A stretch of DNA of 64,000 bases, taken from Alkanindiges illinoisensis. GTDB taxonomy: Bacteria > Pseudomonadota > Gammaproteobacteria > Pseudomonadales > Moraxellaceae. The translations under genes were made by a program, and so were the position numbers. Positions 30,162-39,226 of this stretch are shown here, one piece after another; the stretch's first letter is position 1; each line of letters begins with the position of its first letter. The notes below the pieces were generated by a model. The model worked only from the letters and a program-made list of their open reading frames with translations. It was not told the origin of the DNA and ran no database searches. Where the stretch lies: assembly GCF_004377485.1 (NCBI RefSeq), contig NZ_SNTY01000085.1:1-64000 (forward strand). Reading direction: 5' to 3'.

Positions 30162-31058
30162 ATGAATAGCGATGTAGGCATATGGATGCCTTTATATATT
30201 GGTGACATGCTCGCAAAAGTTACCCGCTTGACCACCGAGCAGGTAGGGGCTGCCAACCTATTGATGTGGGACTATTGGAGGAATGGCAGTATTCCGGATG
30301 ATAACCAGACCGTTGCCAATATCACGCGGCTATCAGTTGCAAAGGTAAAGGGGTTAAAGCAGGTGCTGGTTAATGCAGGCCTGTTTGTTATTGCAGACGG
30401 AATGATCACCTCAACTTATTTGGACGATTTAAAAACTCAGGCAACCGATAATAAAGCTTCTAAGTCAGATAAAGCCAAGAAAGCTGCTGAAGTACGCTGG
30501 GAAAATGAGCGTAAAGCAAAGGAATTAGCAGAGCAACAAGCATTGCATGAGCATCATTCTAGCAATGCTAATGCAATGCCTGAGCATATGCAGAATGAAT
30601 GCTTGGGCATTGCTCAGGACATGCTTGGCGGATGCCCGTCACCTTCACCTTCATCTAATAATAATAACCCCCCCCAAGGCGCAAGCGCGGACACACGCGA
30701 AAAGATCCTTGTCGATACGTTTGCACCCAATCTGGCTGATGTGAATGTTCGATTAAAGAGTTCGGGGCATAAAGAAATTGATGCAACGCTGATGCTCAAA
30801 GAGTTAGCCAGATTCAAGGATGAATATTCTAAAAACTCAATTGCTTACCCTGAAAACTGGTATCTGGGCAGGTTTAGCAGCTGGATCATGACAAACCATC
30901 CCTCACGACAGCCTAGTAGTAAACCCTCAAGAGCCATTCAGGCCAAAACCAGTGGTGCAGTAAATCAGAACTGGCCAGGTCACGATACCCCACAGCCAAT
31001 ACAGGACTTTGACGAAGAAGCCTGGCAAGCAGGATTTGCGGAGGATGGATTGCTATGA
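30162..31058 (+). CDS. DUF1376/DnaT-like replication initiator
   Basis: A 298-aa replication protein starting at ATG 30162. Residues ~6-90 match a DUF1376-type winged helix (IWMPLYIGDMLAKVTRLTTE, AANLLMWDYWRNG). A charged linker with EVRWENERKAKEL follows. Residues ~180-250 (YPENWYLGRFSSWI) match DnaT-like primosomal domains. It should bind the phage origin and load the DnaC-like protein encoded next. The upstream open frame to 29880 overlaps the previous gene and is rejected. Confidence 0.82.
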   Translation: MNSDVGIWMPLYIGDMLAKVTRLTTEQVGAANLLMWDYWRNGSIPDDNQTVANITRLSVAKVKGLKQVLVNAGLFVIADGMITSTYLDDLKTQATDNKASKSDKAKKAAEVRWENERKAKELAEQQALHEHHSSNANAMPEHMQNECLGIAQDMLGGCPSPSPSSNNNNPPQGASADTREKILVDTFAPNLADVNVRLKSSGHKEIDATLMLKELARFKDEYSKNSIAYPENWYLGRFSSWIMTNHPSRQPSSKPSRAIQAKTSGAVNQNWPGHDTPQPIQDFDEEAWQAGFAEDGLL

Positions 31059-31810
31059 ACACCATGATTGATTTAACAGAGCTTACCCAAAAGCAAACCC
31101 GCCCAATCAATTGCCATGAACACGGTCAGCAGCTTGAAACTGGTTACATGGGTAGATGGTTTGGTTGTCCCGTATGTGCAGACATTGCATCAAAAAAACA
31201 GCAGGAGGCTGAAAAACTGGAACAACAGCGTGAATTTTTTGCTGCCATGAATTTGCCAGAGTTATTTAAAAATTCAGGGCTTGCTGGCTACAAAATCACG
31301 GATGCCCGACAGCAGCCTGTAATTGCCCGGTTGCGTGAGTATGTCGAAGAAATCAAAACAGGTAGTAGCAAAAACCTGATTCTGGCTGGTGCAACTGGTA
31401 CCGGTAAAACGCATTTGGCTTGTGCGATTTTGCGCAACATTGCGCATTTTAATATTCGTTGCCGCTATGTGTTTAGTGCGGATTTTTCAGCGCAGATCCG
31501 TGCAAGTTGGGATGCTAAGACCCGCACTAAATTTGAATCAGAAGTGATTGATTATTTCGGTAGTGTGCCTGTGCTGCTGATTGATGATTTTGGTGTGAAT
31601 GATCTTCTGAAGTCTGATATTTGGTCGGCATTGTTTGATCAGCGTTACCGCGAGAATAAACCAACGATTATCACCACCAATCTGGATGAAGTAGAGCTGG
31701 TCAAAATGATTGGTGATCGTGCTGCTGATCGGGTGTTGCCAAAATCGTTATGGGCTAACTGTGTATGGGGTAGTTATCGCCGTGTGTCATCCAGCATGGA
31801 GCGAATCTAA
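31055..31810 (+). CDS. DnaC-like helicase loader ATPase
   Basis: A 251-aa AAA+ protein. A zinc-finger-like N-terminus (CHEHGQQ, FGCPVCADI) precedes a coiled segment; Walker A GATGTGKT lies at ~112-119 and Walker B VLLIDDFG at ~173-180, with an arginine-finger region (FDQRYRENKPTIITTNLD). DnaC-type loaders place the host DnaB helicase on the origin. Its start overlaps the upstream initiator gene by four bases, a common pairing in phages. Confidence 0.93.
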   Translation: MNTMIDLTELTQKQTRPINCHEHGQQLETGYMGRWFGCPVCADIASKKQQEAEKLEQQREFFAAMNLPELFKNSGLAGYKITDARQQPVIARLREYVEEIKTGSSKNLILAGATGTGKTHLACAILRNIAHFNIRCRYVFSADFSAQIRASWDAKTRTKFESEVIDYFGSVPVLLIDDFGVNDLLKSDIWSALFDQRYRENKPTIITTNLDEVELVKMIGDRAADRVLPKSLWANCVWGSYRRVSSSMERI

Positions 31811-31812
31811 TC

Positions 31813-32235
31813 ATGCGAATGATGAGCGAAGCACAGGCCATGGTCCTACTGGGTAAGCACTACAAGAAACCACGGGATACCAAGCCTAAGGCATCCAAGT
31901 ATAAAAATACTAAGGTGAAGCTGGATGGTAAGACGTTCGACAGTCAGAAAGAGGCCAGCCGGTACCAGGCTTTAAAACTCAAAATGCAGTCTGGCCAGAT
32001 CACGGATCTAAAACATCATGTGTCTTTTGAATTGCAGCCCGCGGTGAAATTTGAGAACGAAAAGCGCAAGAAGCCAGCCCTGCGATACATCGCTGATTTT
32101 GTCTATGTGGACGTTAAAACAGGCTTGCAGGTCGTTGAGGATGTTAAGAGTGCTATGACGCGGAAGCTGGCCGCATATCGCCAGAAAAAGCATTTGATGA
32201 TGTCAGTGCATGGCATCGAAATTCAGGAGGTTTAA
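31813..32235 (+). CDS. DUF1064-type endonuclease or Holliday junction resolvase-like protein
   Basis: A 140-aa protein of the DUF1064 family: KYKNTKVKLDGKTFDSQKEA, then SRYQALKLKMQSGQI, RYIADFVYVDVKTGLQVVED and VKSAMTR. The D-x(n)-ExxK-like EDVKS arrangement resembles a PD-(D/E)XK or T7-endonuclease-I-like nuclease. Such proteins are common next to dnaC in Acinetobacter-type phages. It starts two bases after the DnaC-like gene. Confidence 0.82.
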   Translation: MRMMSEAQAMVLLGKHYKKPRDTKPKASKYKNTKVKLDGKTFDSQKEASRYQALKLKMQSGQITDLKHHVSFELQPAVKFENEKRKKPALRYIADFVYVDVKTGLQVVEDVKSAMTRKLAAYRQKKHLMMSVHGIEIQEV

Positions 32236-32300
32236 GAAATTCAGGGAAATACAACAAATCGGGATGTCAAACAGAGCAGTCAGCAAATAGGGTGGTTAGT

Positions 32301-32792
32301 ATGAAAAAATCTCATGTAGAAATTGTGCTTGAAGCCATCGAGGATTTACATGCACAAGAACAGATTGTCACACGGGAAACATTGGCTGAGCTTACTCAGT
32401 TGAAATTAACAGTTATTGATGATCGTTTGGCGTATCTGGTGGATTCTGGACAGATTCATCGGGTGCAGCGCGGTGTATTTGTGCCGGCACCAGTGCATAA
32501 GCCAGCCCGTATCATCAGCAAGATTGTTTTGCCAGGTGGCATTGTTAAGCTGGAAATCGGTGATGACTATGTGCTGACACTCACACCACGTGAGGCACGC
32601 ACACTGGGTAACCTGATGATGGCTGATAGTTTGCAATATGCCAATATTGAGTTGGGCCATCATACTGCAGTGATGTCGAGTGAGTTTGGTGCGCAATTAC
32701 GGGAAGTACAACGTACACTGGCCAAGCTAAATGGCGACTTTAAGAAATCCCAGCAGATTGAAAACGCTGAGGCTGCTACAGAACATCTGTAA
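32301..32792 (+). CDS. Winged-helix domain early protein
   Basis: A 163-aa protein; ATG 32301 with AGGGTGG upstream is preferred over GTG 32292. Residues ~1-60 fit a winged helix (VTRETLAELTQLKLTVIDD, LVDSGQIHRVQRGVFVPAP). The rest has strands and a helical region (LREVQRTLAKLNGDFKKSQQ). Last gene of the rightward early operon. It may be a late regulator, but there is no direct evidence. Confidence 0.6.
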   Translation: MKKSHVEIVLEAIEDLHAQEQIVTRETLAELTQLKLTVIDDRLAYLVDSGQIHRVQRGVFVPAPVHKPARIISKIVLPGGIVKLEIGDDYVLTLTPREARTLGNLMMADSLQYANIELGHHTAVMSSEFGAQLREVQRTLAKLNGDFKKSQQIENAEAATEHL

Positions 32793-32869
32793 TCCTAATA
32801 AATCATGCAGGATTGTGTTGGAAAGTGGGAGGCGCTGATTGATGAAACAATCGGCACTGAATTCTTAAG

Positions 32870-32890
32870 GCTCACTACAGTGGGCTTTTT
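32870..32890 (+). terminator. Terminator of the rightward early operon
   Basis: GCTCAC (32870-32875) pairs with GTGGGC (32880-32885) around TACA with one G-U pair, followed by TTTTT. Confidence 0.75.
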
Positions 32891-32899
32891 GTTGCAGTA

Positions 32900-32921
32900 A
32901 AAAGCCTGAATTAATCAGGCT
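32900..32921 (-). terminator. Terminator of the leftward three-gene cluster
   Basis: AGCCTGA and TCAGGCT (32903-32909 and 32915-32921) form a 7-bp stem around five bases; leftward it is followed by TTTT. The stem includes the stop codon of the last leftward gene. Confidence 0.75.
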
Positions 32922-33555
32922 GATTGTAGTTACTTGTTGATGGCTTTAATGTCCATCGCTTCCATGCTTTTGCTTTGCCTGCCTTGACATTAAGCAACCC
33001 GGCTGTAGCGTTGCAGTATTCTCCGCCCGTACCGCGCTTGCCGCCTGTGCGCTTAAATACGGTGTCAGCAGGGGCAAATAAATGTGGGTTTTGGCGTACA
33101 AACTCATATAGATTTTTAAACTTGTACTCGGTGCCATCTGGTGAGATAAGCCACCAGTCTACTGCCTGCACATTAGACGCAAACTTGCCAGCAAGTGGAC
33201 TAAGTTTAGCGGCCTCAGTTGCCATAATCTGGCCTGCATTGCTGTGTGGTGCACACTGCGGCTTTTTGGTGCCGATGTCCTTGCGTTTTGCCTTGCTGGC
33301 TGCTGCTGGTGCGCCAAGCTCCCAGCGTTTTTTGGCTACTGTGTCGTAAGCCAGTCCAAGATCACGGGCCAGCTCAGTATTGTTTTTTGACCAGTCTGCC
33401 TGTGACCAATCCACTTTGCGCGGCTTTGGTTTAACTGTCTTGCCAAGCTTGGCGCGGTAGGTGTAGATCGTATGCAGCTTAACGCCCATCTTTGCTGCTA
33501 TTACATCGTTGGGCTGGCTCCAGTCAATCGCCAGCCAGTCAGATTTACTTGCCAT
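32911..33555 (-). CDS. Protein with duplicated helix-turn-helix and C-terminal DNA-binding-like domain
   Basis: About 214 aa from ATG 33555 (TTG 33567 is in frame but lacks a site). Two related segments, DWSQPNDVIAAKMGVKLHTI near the start and DWSKNNTELARDLGLAYDTV near 50, look like tandem helix-turn-helix units. The C-terminal half (WWLISPDGTEYKFKNLYEFV, then AKAWKRWTL) resembles sequence found at the ends of homing-endonuclease DNA-binding regions. It is probably a DNA-binding regulator. Last gene of the leftward cluster. Confidence 0.6.
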   Translation of the reverse strand: MASKSDWLAIDWSQPNDVIAAKMGVKLHTIYTYRAKLGKTVKPKPRKVDWSQADWSKNNTELARDLGLAYDTVAKKRWELGAPAAASKAKRKDIGTKKPQCAPHSNAGQIMATEAAKLSPLAGKFASNVQAVDWWLISPDGTEYKFKNLYEFVRQNPHLFAPADTVFKRTGGKRGTGGEYCNATAGLLNVKAGKAKAWKRWTLKPSTSNYNQPD

Positions 33556-33568
33556 AAATACCGTCAAC

Positions 33569-34069
33569 TTAAATGTTTTTTAGTGCATAGCGCGGATGCT
33601 GACCACAGGACAATAAAAACATGCCCCAGGTGGTCGGGTGTGGTCGTTGCTCCCCCTTTTCCCAGCGCTGCCAGTTTGAGATATTAACGCCTGCTAACTT
33701 GGCGCATTTAGCCTGAGTGCCGACTTGTTTGCGCAAGTCTTTTATTTGCTCGGGTGTGGGTGGCTCAACGGGCACGTTATCCCATATTTGCACAGGCTGG
33801 TTGTACTCAGCTGCGACTGCATTAAACATGCGCTCGGCGGCCATATCTTTGTCACCACCATTGGTCAGGTGCGCTTGATACCATGTAGCGATTAACGCGC
33901 CCACATTGTCGGGGTTGGCAAAAATAGCGCGGTCAAGCTGGTTGTGGTCTGCCAGCTCATGGATTGCTGACCAGTTAAATTGCACGTGGCCGGTGTCCTG
34001 ATCGTGCCATAAGCCTAAATCAGCAAAATCCAGATTGTCCGGCACGCTAATTTGTTTTTGTTGTTGCAT
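33569..34069 (-). CDS. Protein with C-terminal helix-turn-helix
   Basis: A 166-aa protein from ATG 34069 behind GGAGCAACC; TTG 34081 is rejected. The N-terminal ~100 residues are unrecognised (WHDQDTGHVQFNWSAIHELA). Residues ~105-160 form a Cro/XRE-like unit (IKDLRKQVGTQAKCAKLAGV, NISNWQRWEKGEQRPH) ending in GQHPRYALKNI. It may repress its own promoter, whose spacer carries a palindrome. Confidence 0.65.
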   Translation of the reverse strand: MQQQKQISVPDNLDFADLGLWHDQDTGHVQFNWSAIHELADHNQLDRAIFANPDNVGALIATWYQAHLTNGGDKDMAAERMFNAVAAEYNQPVQIWDNVPVEPPTPEQIKDLRKQVGTQAKCAKLAGVNISNWQRWEKGEQRPHPTTWGMFLLSCGQHPRYALKNI

Positions 34070-34113
34070 AGGTTGCTCCAAAAGATAAGCCCCATTGCTG
34101 GGGCCTTGTTGGT

Positions 34114-34380
34114 TTATAGGACTTCGATTGATTCAGGGTTGTCCCAGTCCAGGTTGTCGTCTTCCAGGCGGCCATCTTTGTAATTTTTAAATAACCAGGT
34201 TACGCGGTATTCATTGCCATCTTTGTCGGTTGCTAGGGCGCTAAACTCATCCCAGTACATTTCACATTCTTCACCGTCTACTTCTTCAGTCCAGCTATCG
34301 TTAAACCAGCCTGCAAATACGCGGTTGGTGCGCTCAGCTTGGTCGGTAAAGGTTAGGTCATTGATAGTAATTGCGTTCAT
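34114..34380 (-). CDS. Small acidic protein, first gene of the leftward cluster
   Basis: An 88-aa acidic protein rich in Asp, Glu and Trp (AGWFNDSWTEEVDGEECEMY, DGRLEDDNLDWDNPE). Its surface would be strongly negative, as in DNA mimics and some anti-defence proteins, but this is only composition. It is the first gene behind the operator-controlled promoter at 34446-34474. Confidence 0.55.
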   Translation of the reverse strand: MNAITINDLTFTDQAERTNRVFAGWFNDSWTEEVDGEECEMYWDEFSALATDKDGNEYRVTWLFKNYKDGRLEDDNLDWDNPESIEVL

Positions 34381-34445
34381 TTTGATTCTCCGCCCGTGTA
34401 ATGCGCTGGGCTTGCGCCGACTGCGTTATCGCTGTCTATGTAGCT

Positions 34446-34474
34446 ATATTACCGCGAATTGCGGTAAGCGTCAA
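34446..34474 (-). promoter_or_regulatory. Leftward promoter with operator palindrome in the spacer
   Basis: On the minus strand TTGACG and TAATAT are 17 bp apart (plus-strand 34469-34474 and 34446-34451). The spacer carries TTACCGC-N5-GCGGTAA (34449-34467). A protein bound there would block polymerase. It drives genes 34380 to 32911, two of which encode helix-turn-helix proteins. Confidence 0.8.
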
Positions 34475-34565
34475 CACCTATATTTAATTATTTACTACCG
34501 TTCGTCGGATTTGATCTGATGGGCTTTTTTGTCGCACTTGCATGAGTGTGTGGATTGGAAGAACA

Positions 34566-34576
34566 CCCCTGTAAGG
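34566..34576 (+). promoter_or_regulatory. CCCCTGTARGG box, copy 1
   Basis: CCCCTGTAAGG, 65 bp from its first base to the TerS start, in the gap between the leftward cluster and the late genes. One of seven copies in the late region. Confidence 0.6.
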
Positions 34577-34630
34577 TTCGACACCTCCATTCCTATTGCC
34601 TGATTATTACCTTGTACAGAGGTAGTATCT

Positions 34631-35329
34631 ATGGCAGACGACAAAACCACAGACTGGAAAAAGATTGAGCTGGATTATCGCGCTGGCGTTAAAAGCTTGC
34701 GTCAGATTGCCAGTGAAAATGGTATTTCGGATACCGCCATTCGGAAGCGAGCCAAAAAGGATGAATGGACTCGTGATTTATCAGCACGTATTCAAGCTAA
34801 AGCAGATGATCTGGTTCGCAAGGATCAAGTTCGCGCTGAGGTTCGCACAAGAACCACTGTTTCAGAGCGTGAGATTGTTGAATCAAATGCTCAGGCTATT
34901 GCTACTATCCAGCTTAACCACAGGAAAGACATTCAACGTTCCAGAAACATAGCCATGAATCTTATGGCTGAACTTGAGCAGCAATCTGGCCTTGATAACG
35001 CTGATTTGCTTGAGCAGCTTGGCGACTTGATGCGCAATGAGGATGACAAAGGGCAGGATAAATTAAACGATTTGTACTGCAAGATTATTTCTCTACCTGG
35101 TCGCGCTAAAACCATGAAGGATCTGGGCGAATCATTACGGGTTCTGATTGGCCTTGAGCGCCAGGCATTTAATATGGATTCTGCCAATATCAATGATTCA
35201 GTTGCTGGTGGTACTGGCAAGCAAATGTCAGATGCTGAAAGGGCTGTTCGCCTATCACGCTTACTTCAATCCAATCCGGATGCATACCAAGCATTATTGG
35301 CGTTAAGAAATGGTGGCAGTAATGGCTAA
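34631..35329 (+). CDS. terS: Terminase small subunit
   Basis: A 232-aa protein with an N-terminal helix-turn-helix (YRAGVKSLRQIASENGISDT, AIRKRAKKDEW), typical of DNA-recognition subunits that bind the packaging site. The centre is helical and charged; the C-terminus has SDAERAVRLSRLLQSNPDAY. It is directly upstream of TerL and overlaps it by eight bases. The first gene of the late operon. Confidence 0.88.
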   Translation: MADDKTTDWKKIELDYRAGVKSLRQIASENGISDTAIRKRAKKDEWTRDLSARIQAKADDLVRKDQVRAEVRTRTTVSEREIVESNAQAIATIQLNHRKDIQRSRNIAMNLMAELEQQSGLDNADLLEQLGDLMRNEDDKGQDKLNDLYCKIISLPGRAKTMKDLGESLRVLIGLERQAFNMDSANINDSVAGGTGKQMSDAERAVRLSRLLQSNPDAYQALLALRNGGSNG

Positions 35330-36872
35330 TGAAATAGAGCTAACGACTGCTTCATTGATGGAACTGCTTCAACATTTTGATCCTAAGGCACGCCAAGAAC
35401 TCGACCAGCTATTACTTGCTGGTGATGCGCCATTATGGGTACCACAAGAAGGCCCACAACAAACGGCTTATGACTCACAGGCCGATATTGTGTTTTATGG
35501 TGGTGCTGCTGGTGGTGGTAAGACTGATTTACTGCTGGGACTGGCTTTAACATCTCAACAGCATTCTATTATTTTCCGGCGTGAAGCAGTGCAGTTGGTT
35601 GGTATTGAAGAACGCATGACGTCGATTCTTGGTACACGTAAAGGCTATAACAGTCAGTCTGGTGTTTGGCGCTTGCCCGGTAACCGGGTAATGGAATTGG
35701 GCAGCGTAAAAGAGCCGGGTGACTGGATTAAATATCAAGGCCGCGCCCATGACGCCAAGCTATTTGATGAGATATGCCACTTTGCCGAATTGCAATTTAG
35801 AACATTGATTGGCTGGTTGCGTACCGATCAACCCGATATACGGCAGCGTGTCGTTTGTGCAGGCAATCCACCCACCACTGCAGAAGGTGAGTGGGTAAAG
35901 CGTTTCTGGGCTGCATGGCTAGATCCACAACATCCAAACCCGGCAAAGCCTGGTGAATTGCGTTGGTATGTCACCAATGAGAAAGGCGAGGACGAAGAAG
36001 TCCCCGGGCCTGACATGGTGAAAGTTGGCGACGACATGATGAAGCCAAAAAGCCGGACATTTATTCCATCTTCAGTCAATGACAACCTATTTTTACTTTC
36101 CACTGGCTATAAGGCTACCTTGCAAGCCCTGCCTGAGCCACTGCGTTCACAAATGCTACGTGGTGATTTTAATGCTGGTGCAGCAGACCCGGCATGGCAG
36201 GTTATTCCCACAGAATGGGTGAAAGCTGCCCAGGCACGCTGGAAACCACGTGAAGTAAAAGGCCCTATGACAGCTTTGGGTTTTGATCCGGCGCGTGGCG
36301 GTATTGATAAGTCATCACTGGCCAGACGCCATGACAACTGGTTCGATGAAATGATTTCTGCACCTGGTGCAGTCACGAAAGATGGCCCTACTGCTGCTGC
36401 ATTTGTTGTGCCTTACATTCGTGATGGTGCATGTGTTTGTGTCGATAGCATTGGGATTGGTTCAAGTGCACTGGATTTCCTCGTAGGCCTTAATCTCAAT
36501 GTGCTGGCTGTGGTTGGTAGTGAAGCTTCGCATGTTCAAACCAAGGCTGGAAACATCCGCATGCGCAATAAACGGGCTGAAATGTACTGGCGTTTGCGTG
36601 AGGCATTAGATCCTACAGCACCTGAACCAATCGCGCTCCCACCAGATTCCGAGTTACTGGCTGATCTTACTGCTGTCCGTTACAAGGTGGTCACTATGGG
36701 CAAAGTGGCTGCCATTCAAATGCGCGATAAAGATGAGATTCGTGAAATGTTAGGCCGTAGCCCGGATAAAGGTGACGCTGTGGCAATGACTTTTGTGGAA
36801 GGCATACCAGATTCCAATTCAACACGTGACACTTATGAGGAAGCAGAAGCCACAGACTGGCGCTATGCCTAG
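35322..36872 (+). CDS. terL: Terminase large subunit
   Basis: A 516-aa packaging motor; ATG 35322 is chosen over GTG 35310. The ATPase has Walker A GGAAGGGKTDL at ~60-70 and Walker B KLFDEICHF at ~146-154, then CAGNPPTT. The nuclease domain begins with GFDPARGG, with its Asp, and VCVDSIGIG. It pumps DNA through the portal and cuts the concatemer. The family resembles those of short-tailed phages. Confidence 0.95.
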   Translation: MANEIELTTASLMELLQHFDPKARQELDQLLLAGDAPLWVPQEGPQQTAYDSQADIVFYGGAAGGGKTDLLLGLALTSQQHSIIFRREAVQLVGIEERMTSILGTRKGYNSQSGVWRLPGNRVMELGSVKEPGDWIKYQGRAHDAKLFDEICHFAELQFRTLIGWLRTDQPDIRQRVVCAGNPPTTAEGEWVKRFWAAWLDPQHPNPAKPGELRWYVTNEKGEDEEVPGPDMVKVGDDMMKPKSRTFIPSSVNDNLFLLSTGYKATLQALPEPLRSQMLRGDFNAGAADPAWQVIPTEWVKAAQARWKPREVKGPMTALGFDPARGGIDKSSLARRHDNWFDEMISAPGAVTKDGPTAAAFVVPYIRDGACVCVDSIGIGSSALDFLVGLNLNVLAVVGSEASHVQTKAGNIRMRNKRAEMYWRLREALDPTAPEPIALPPDSELLADLTAVRYKVVTMGKVAAIQMRDKDEIREMLGRSPDKGDAVAMTFVEGIPDSNSTRDTYEEAEATDWRYA

Positions 36873-36883
36873 GAGAAAATAAC

Positions 36884-39136
36884 ATGCAGACCGTCGAAGA
36901 AAGCACTGCACCCGTAATGCCGCAGTCAGATGATGTGCTAAGCCAGTATGAATATGCTGAAATCATTGGTGAGATTGAAGAACAGCCAGCCTGGCGCCGT
37001 GTGGCTGATAAGGAAATGGATTATGCCGATGGTAACCAGCTCAATGGTGAACTGCTGAGCCGCATGGCTGAATTGGGCATTCCGCCTGCGGTTGAGGATC
37101 TGATTGGTCCGGCACTGTTATCAATTCAGGGTTATGAATCCAAAACCCGGACAGACTGGCGTGTGACCCCTAACAATGGAAGCGACGGTCAGGACGTCGC
37201 AGACGCTTTAAACTTTAAGCTCAATCAGGCTGAGCGTGAATCTAAAGCAGATATGGCCTGTGGCAAAGCATTTAGGCCACAGATTGGTTGTGGCGTTGGC
37301 TTTGTAGAAGTATCAAAGGATTCTGACCCGTTTAAGTTTCCATACCGCTGTATGGCTGTGCATCGCAACGAGATCCACTGGGATATGAAAGCGATTGAGC
37401 CAGATTTATCTGATGCGCGCTGGTTGCGTCGTCGTCGCTGGTTGCATCCAAATCGGGTGAAGCTGGTATTCCCACAGCATGCTGAGCTGATTGATAACTG
37501 TGGTAAGCATGGCGGTTCATGGTGGAGTGATGAAACCATCAATGAAGGTGGTGTCAGTACTGGCTTGCAGAACGCATGGAATGAAGCACGTGCATGGACA
37601 CAGCAGGAAGATTACTGGTACAACCCGGCTACCAAGGAAGTCTGCTTATCTGAACTCTGGTACCGTCGGTGGGTTCAGGTGCACGTCTTAAAAACATCAG
37701 ATGGCCGTGTGGTTGAATATGATGAGGATAATGTGGCGCATAATCTGGCCATTGCCAGTGGTAAGGCCGAAGTACAGCTGGCGACTGTGACCCGTGTGCG
37801 TCGTGCTTACTGGCTTGGCGGTCATTGCCTGTTTGATGGTCCAAGCCCATACACGCACCGGCATTTTCCCTATGTGCCGTTTTGGGGATTCCGTGAGGAT
37901 AATACCGGCGTGCCATATGGCTATGTGCGCGGCATGAAATATGCGCAAGATAGTTTGAACAGCAGTATCAGTAAGTTGCGCTGGGGCATGAGTGTGACCC
38001 GGATTGAGCGCACCAAGGGCGCAGTTGATATGACTGACGCCCAGTTGCGTCGTCAGGTTGCAAGGCCTGATGCAGATATTGTACTGAACGCCAGCAAGAT
38101 GGCTGAGCCTGGTGCACGCTTTGACGTCAAGCGCGACTACAACCTCACCGACCAGCATTACCAGATGCTCAATGACAACCGCAGTACCATTCAGCGCGTG
38201 AGCGCAGTCACCAGCGGCTTTATGGGTAAGGAAGGCACTGCACGCTCAGGATTGCAGGAACAAACGCAGGTTGAACAGTCGAATCAGTCACTGGCCAGCG
38301 TCATGGACAATTTCCGCTTTGGCCGTAGCCTGGTGGGTGAATTACTGCTGGCCATGATCATTGCAGACATGGGCAATAAAACACAAAGTATCGTAATTAC
38401 TGGTGATGCGATCCGGCCAGAACGCACCGTAGTGATCAATAAGCCGGAAGTTGATGAGCAGGGTTATCCATATCTATCCAATGACCTGCAGCGTACACGC
38501 CTGAAAGTTGCCCTTGAAGATGTACCAAGCACCAACAGCTATCGTGGCCAGCAGCTTAATGCCATGTCCGAAGCGGTTAAATCCATGCCGCCACAATACC
38601 AGGCTGCTGTTCTGCCATTCCTTGTATCACTTATGGACGTTCCATTTAAACAGGAAGTGGTTGAAGCAATTCGTGCCGTGGATCAACAACAGACACCAGA
38701 AGCCTTCAATGAAGCGGTACAAAAAGGCATTGAGGAAGCGATGGTTAAGGCTGCCCATGATCTTAAACTGCGTGAGCTTGAGCTTAAAGAGCGTGTGGCG
38801 GAAAGCGAAATTAAAGGTTTGGATGCCAAGGCAGTACAGATTGGTGTGCAGGCTGCGTTCTCTGCCATGCAAGGCGGTGCTCAGGTTGCGCAGATGCCGA
38901 TGATTGCACCGATTGCTGATGAGATTATGAAAGGTGCAGGCTATAAAAAGCCTAACCCAATGGGTGATGATCCGAGTTTCCCAATGCCGCAGAATGTACC
39001 TGTGCCTACTGGCCAGCCCGCATTAACTGATGTGCATAAAAATACCAGCCCTACCTTTCCACCAGTGCCAAGTGATGGTGTATCATCTATGAGTGGGATT
39101 GAAACAGCCAGTGCCGCTGATAATTTACCAGCCTAA
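36884..39136 (+). CDS. Portal protein
   Basis: A 750-aa portal, similar in length to P22 portal (725 aa). It includes DLIGPALLSIQGYESKTRTD, DADIVLNASKMAEPGARFDV, a long C-terminal helical region (KLRELELKERVAESEIKGLD) and an Ala/Pro-rich tail. Twelve copies form the packaging ring. It follows TerL by 11 bp with AGGAGA upstream. The family is that of podovirus-type portals. Confidence 0.92.
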   Translation: MQTVEESTAPVMPQSDDVLSQYEYAEIIGEIEEQPAWRRVADKEMDYADGNQLNGELLSRMAELGIPPAVEDLIGPALLSIQGYESKTRTDWRVTPNNGSDGQDVADALNFKLNQAERESKADMACGKAFRPQIGCGVGFVEVSKDSDPFKFPYRCMAVHRNEIHWDMKAIEPDLSDARWLRRRRWLHPNRVKLVFPQHAELIDNCGKHGGSWWSDETINEGGVSTGLQNAWNEARAWTQQEDYWYNPATKEVCLSELWYRRWVQVHVLKTSDGRVVEYDEDNVAHNLAIASGKAEVQLATVTRVRRAYWLGGHCLFDGPSPYTHRHFPYVPFWGFREDNTGVPYGYVRGMKYAQDSLNSSISKLRWGMSVTRIERTKGAVDMTDAQLRRQVARPDADIVLNASKMAEPGARFDVKRDYNLTDQHYQMLNDNRSTIQRVSAVTSGFMGKEGTARSGLQEQTQVEQSNQSLASVMDNFRFGRSLVGELLLAMIIADMGNKTQSIVITGDAIRPERTVVINKPEVDEQGYPYLSNDLQRTRLKVALEDVPSTNSYRGQQLNAMSEAVKSMPPQYQAAVLPFLVSLMDVPFKQEVVEAIRAVDQQQTPEAFNEAVQKGIEEAMVKAAHDLKLRELELKERVAESEIKGLDAKAVQIGVQAAFSAMQGGAQVAQMPMIAPIADEIMKGAGYKKPNPMGDDPSFPMPQNVPVPTGQPALTDVHKNTSPTFPPVPSDGVSSMSGIETASAADNLPA

Positions 39137-39144
39137 TGCAGTTA

Positions 39145-39155
39145 CCCCTGTAAGG
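39145..39155 (+). promoter_or_regulatory. CCCCTGTARGG box, copy 2
   Basis: CCCCTGTAAGG, nine bases after the portal stop and 82 bp before the Gp49-like start. A terminator lies between box and gene. Confidence 0.6.
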
Positions 39156-39186
39156 CATGATTAATAAATACCACTTCTCAATAATT

Positions 39187-39214
39187 AAGGTAAGCACTAA
39201 CGCTTGCCTTTTTT
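39187..39214 (+). terminator. Terminator after portal gene
   Basis: AAGGTAAGC (39187-39195) pairs with GCTTGCCTT (39202-39210) with one G-U pair, running into six T residues. Confidence 0.8.
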
Positions 39215-39226
39215 ATTGAGTGAAAC

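Noticed and set aside
34214-34519. Plus-strand frame of 101 codons opposite the 88-aa gene
   Set aside because: It overlaps the leftward gene and the leftward promoter and has no ribosome site.
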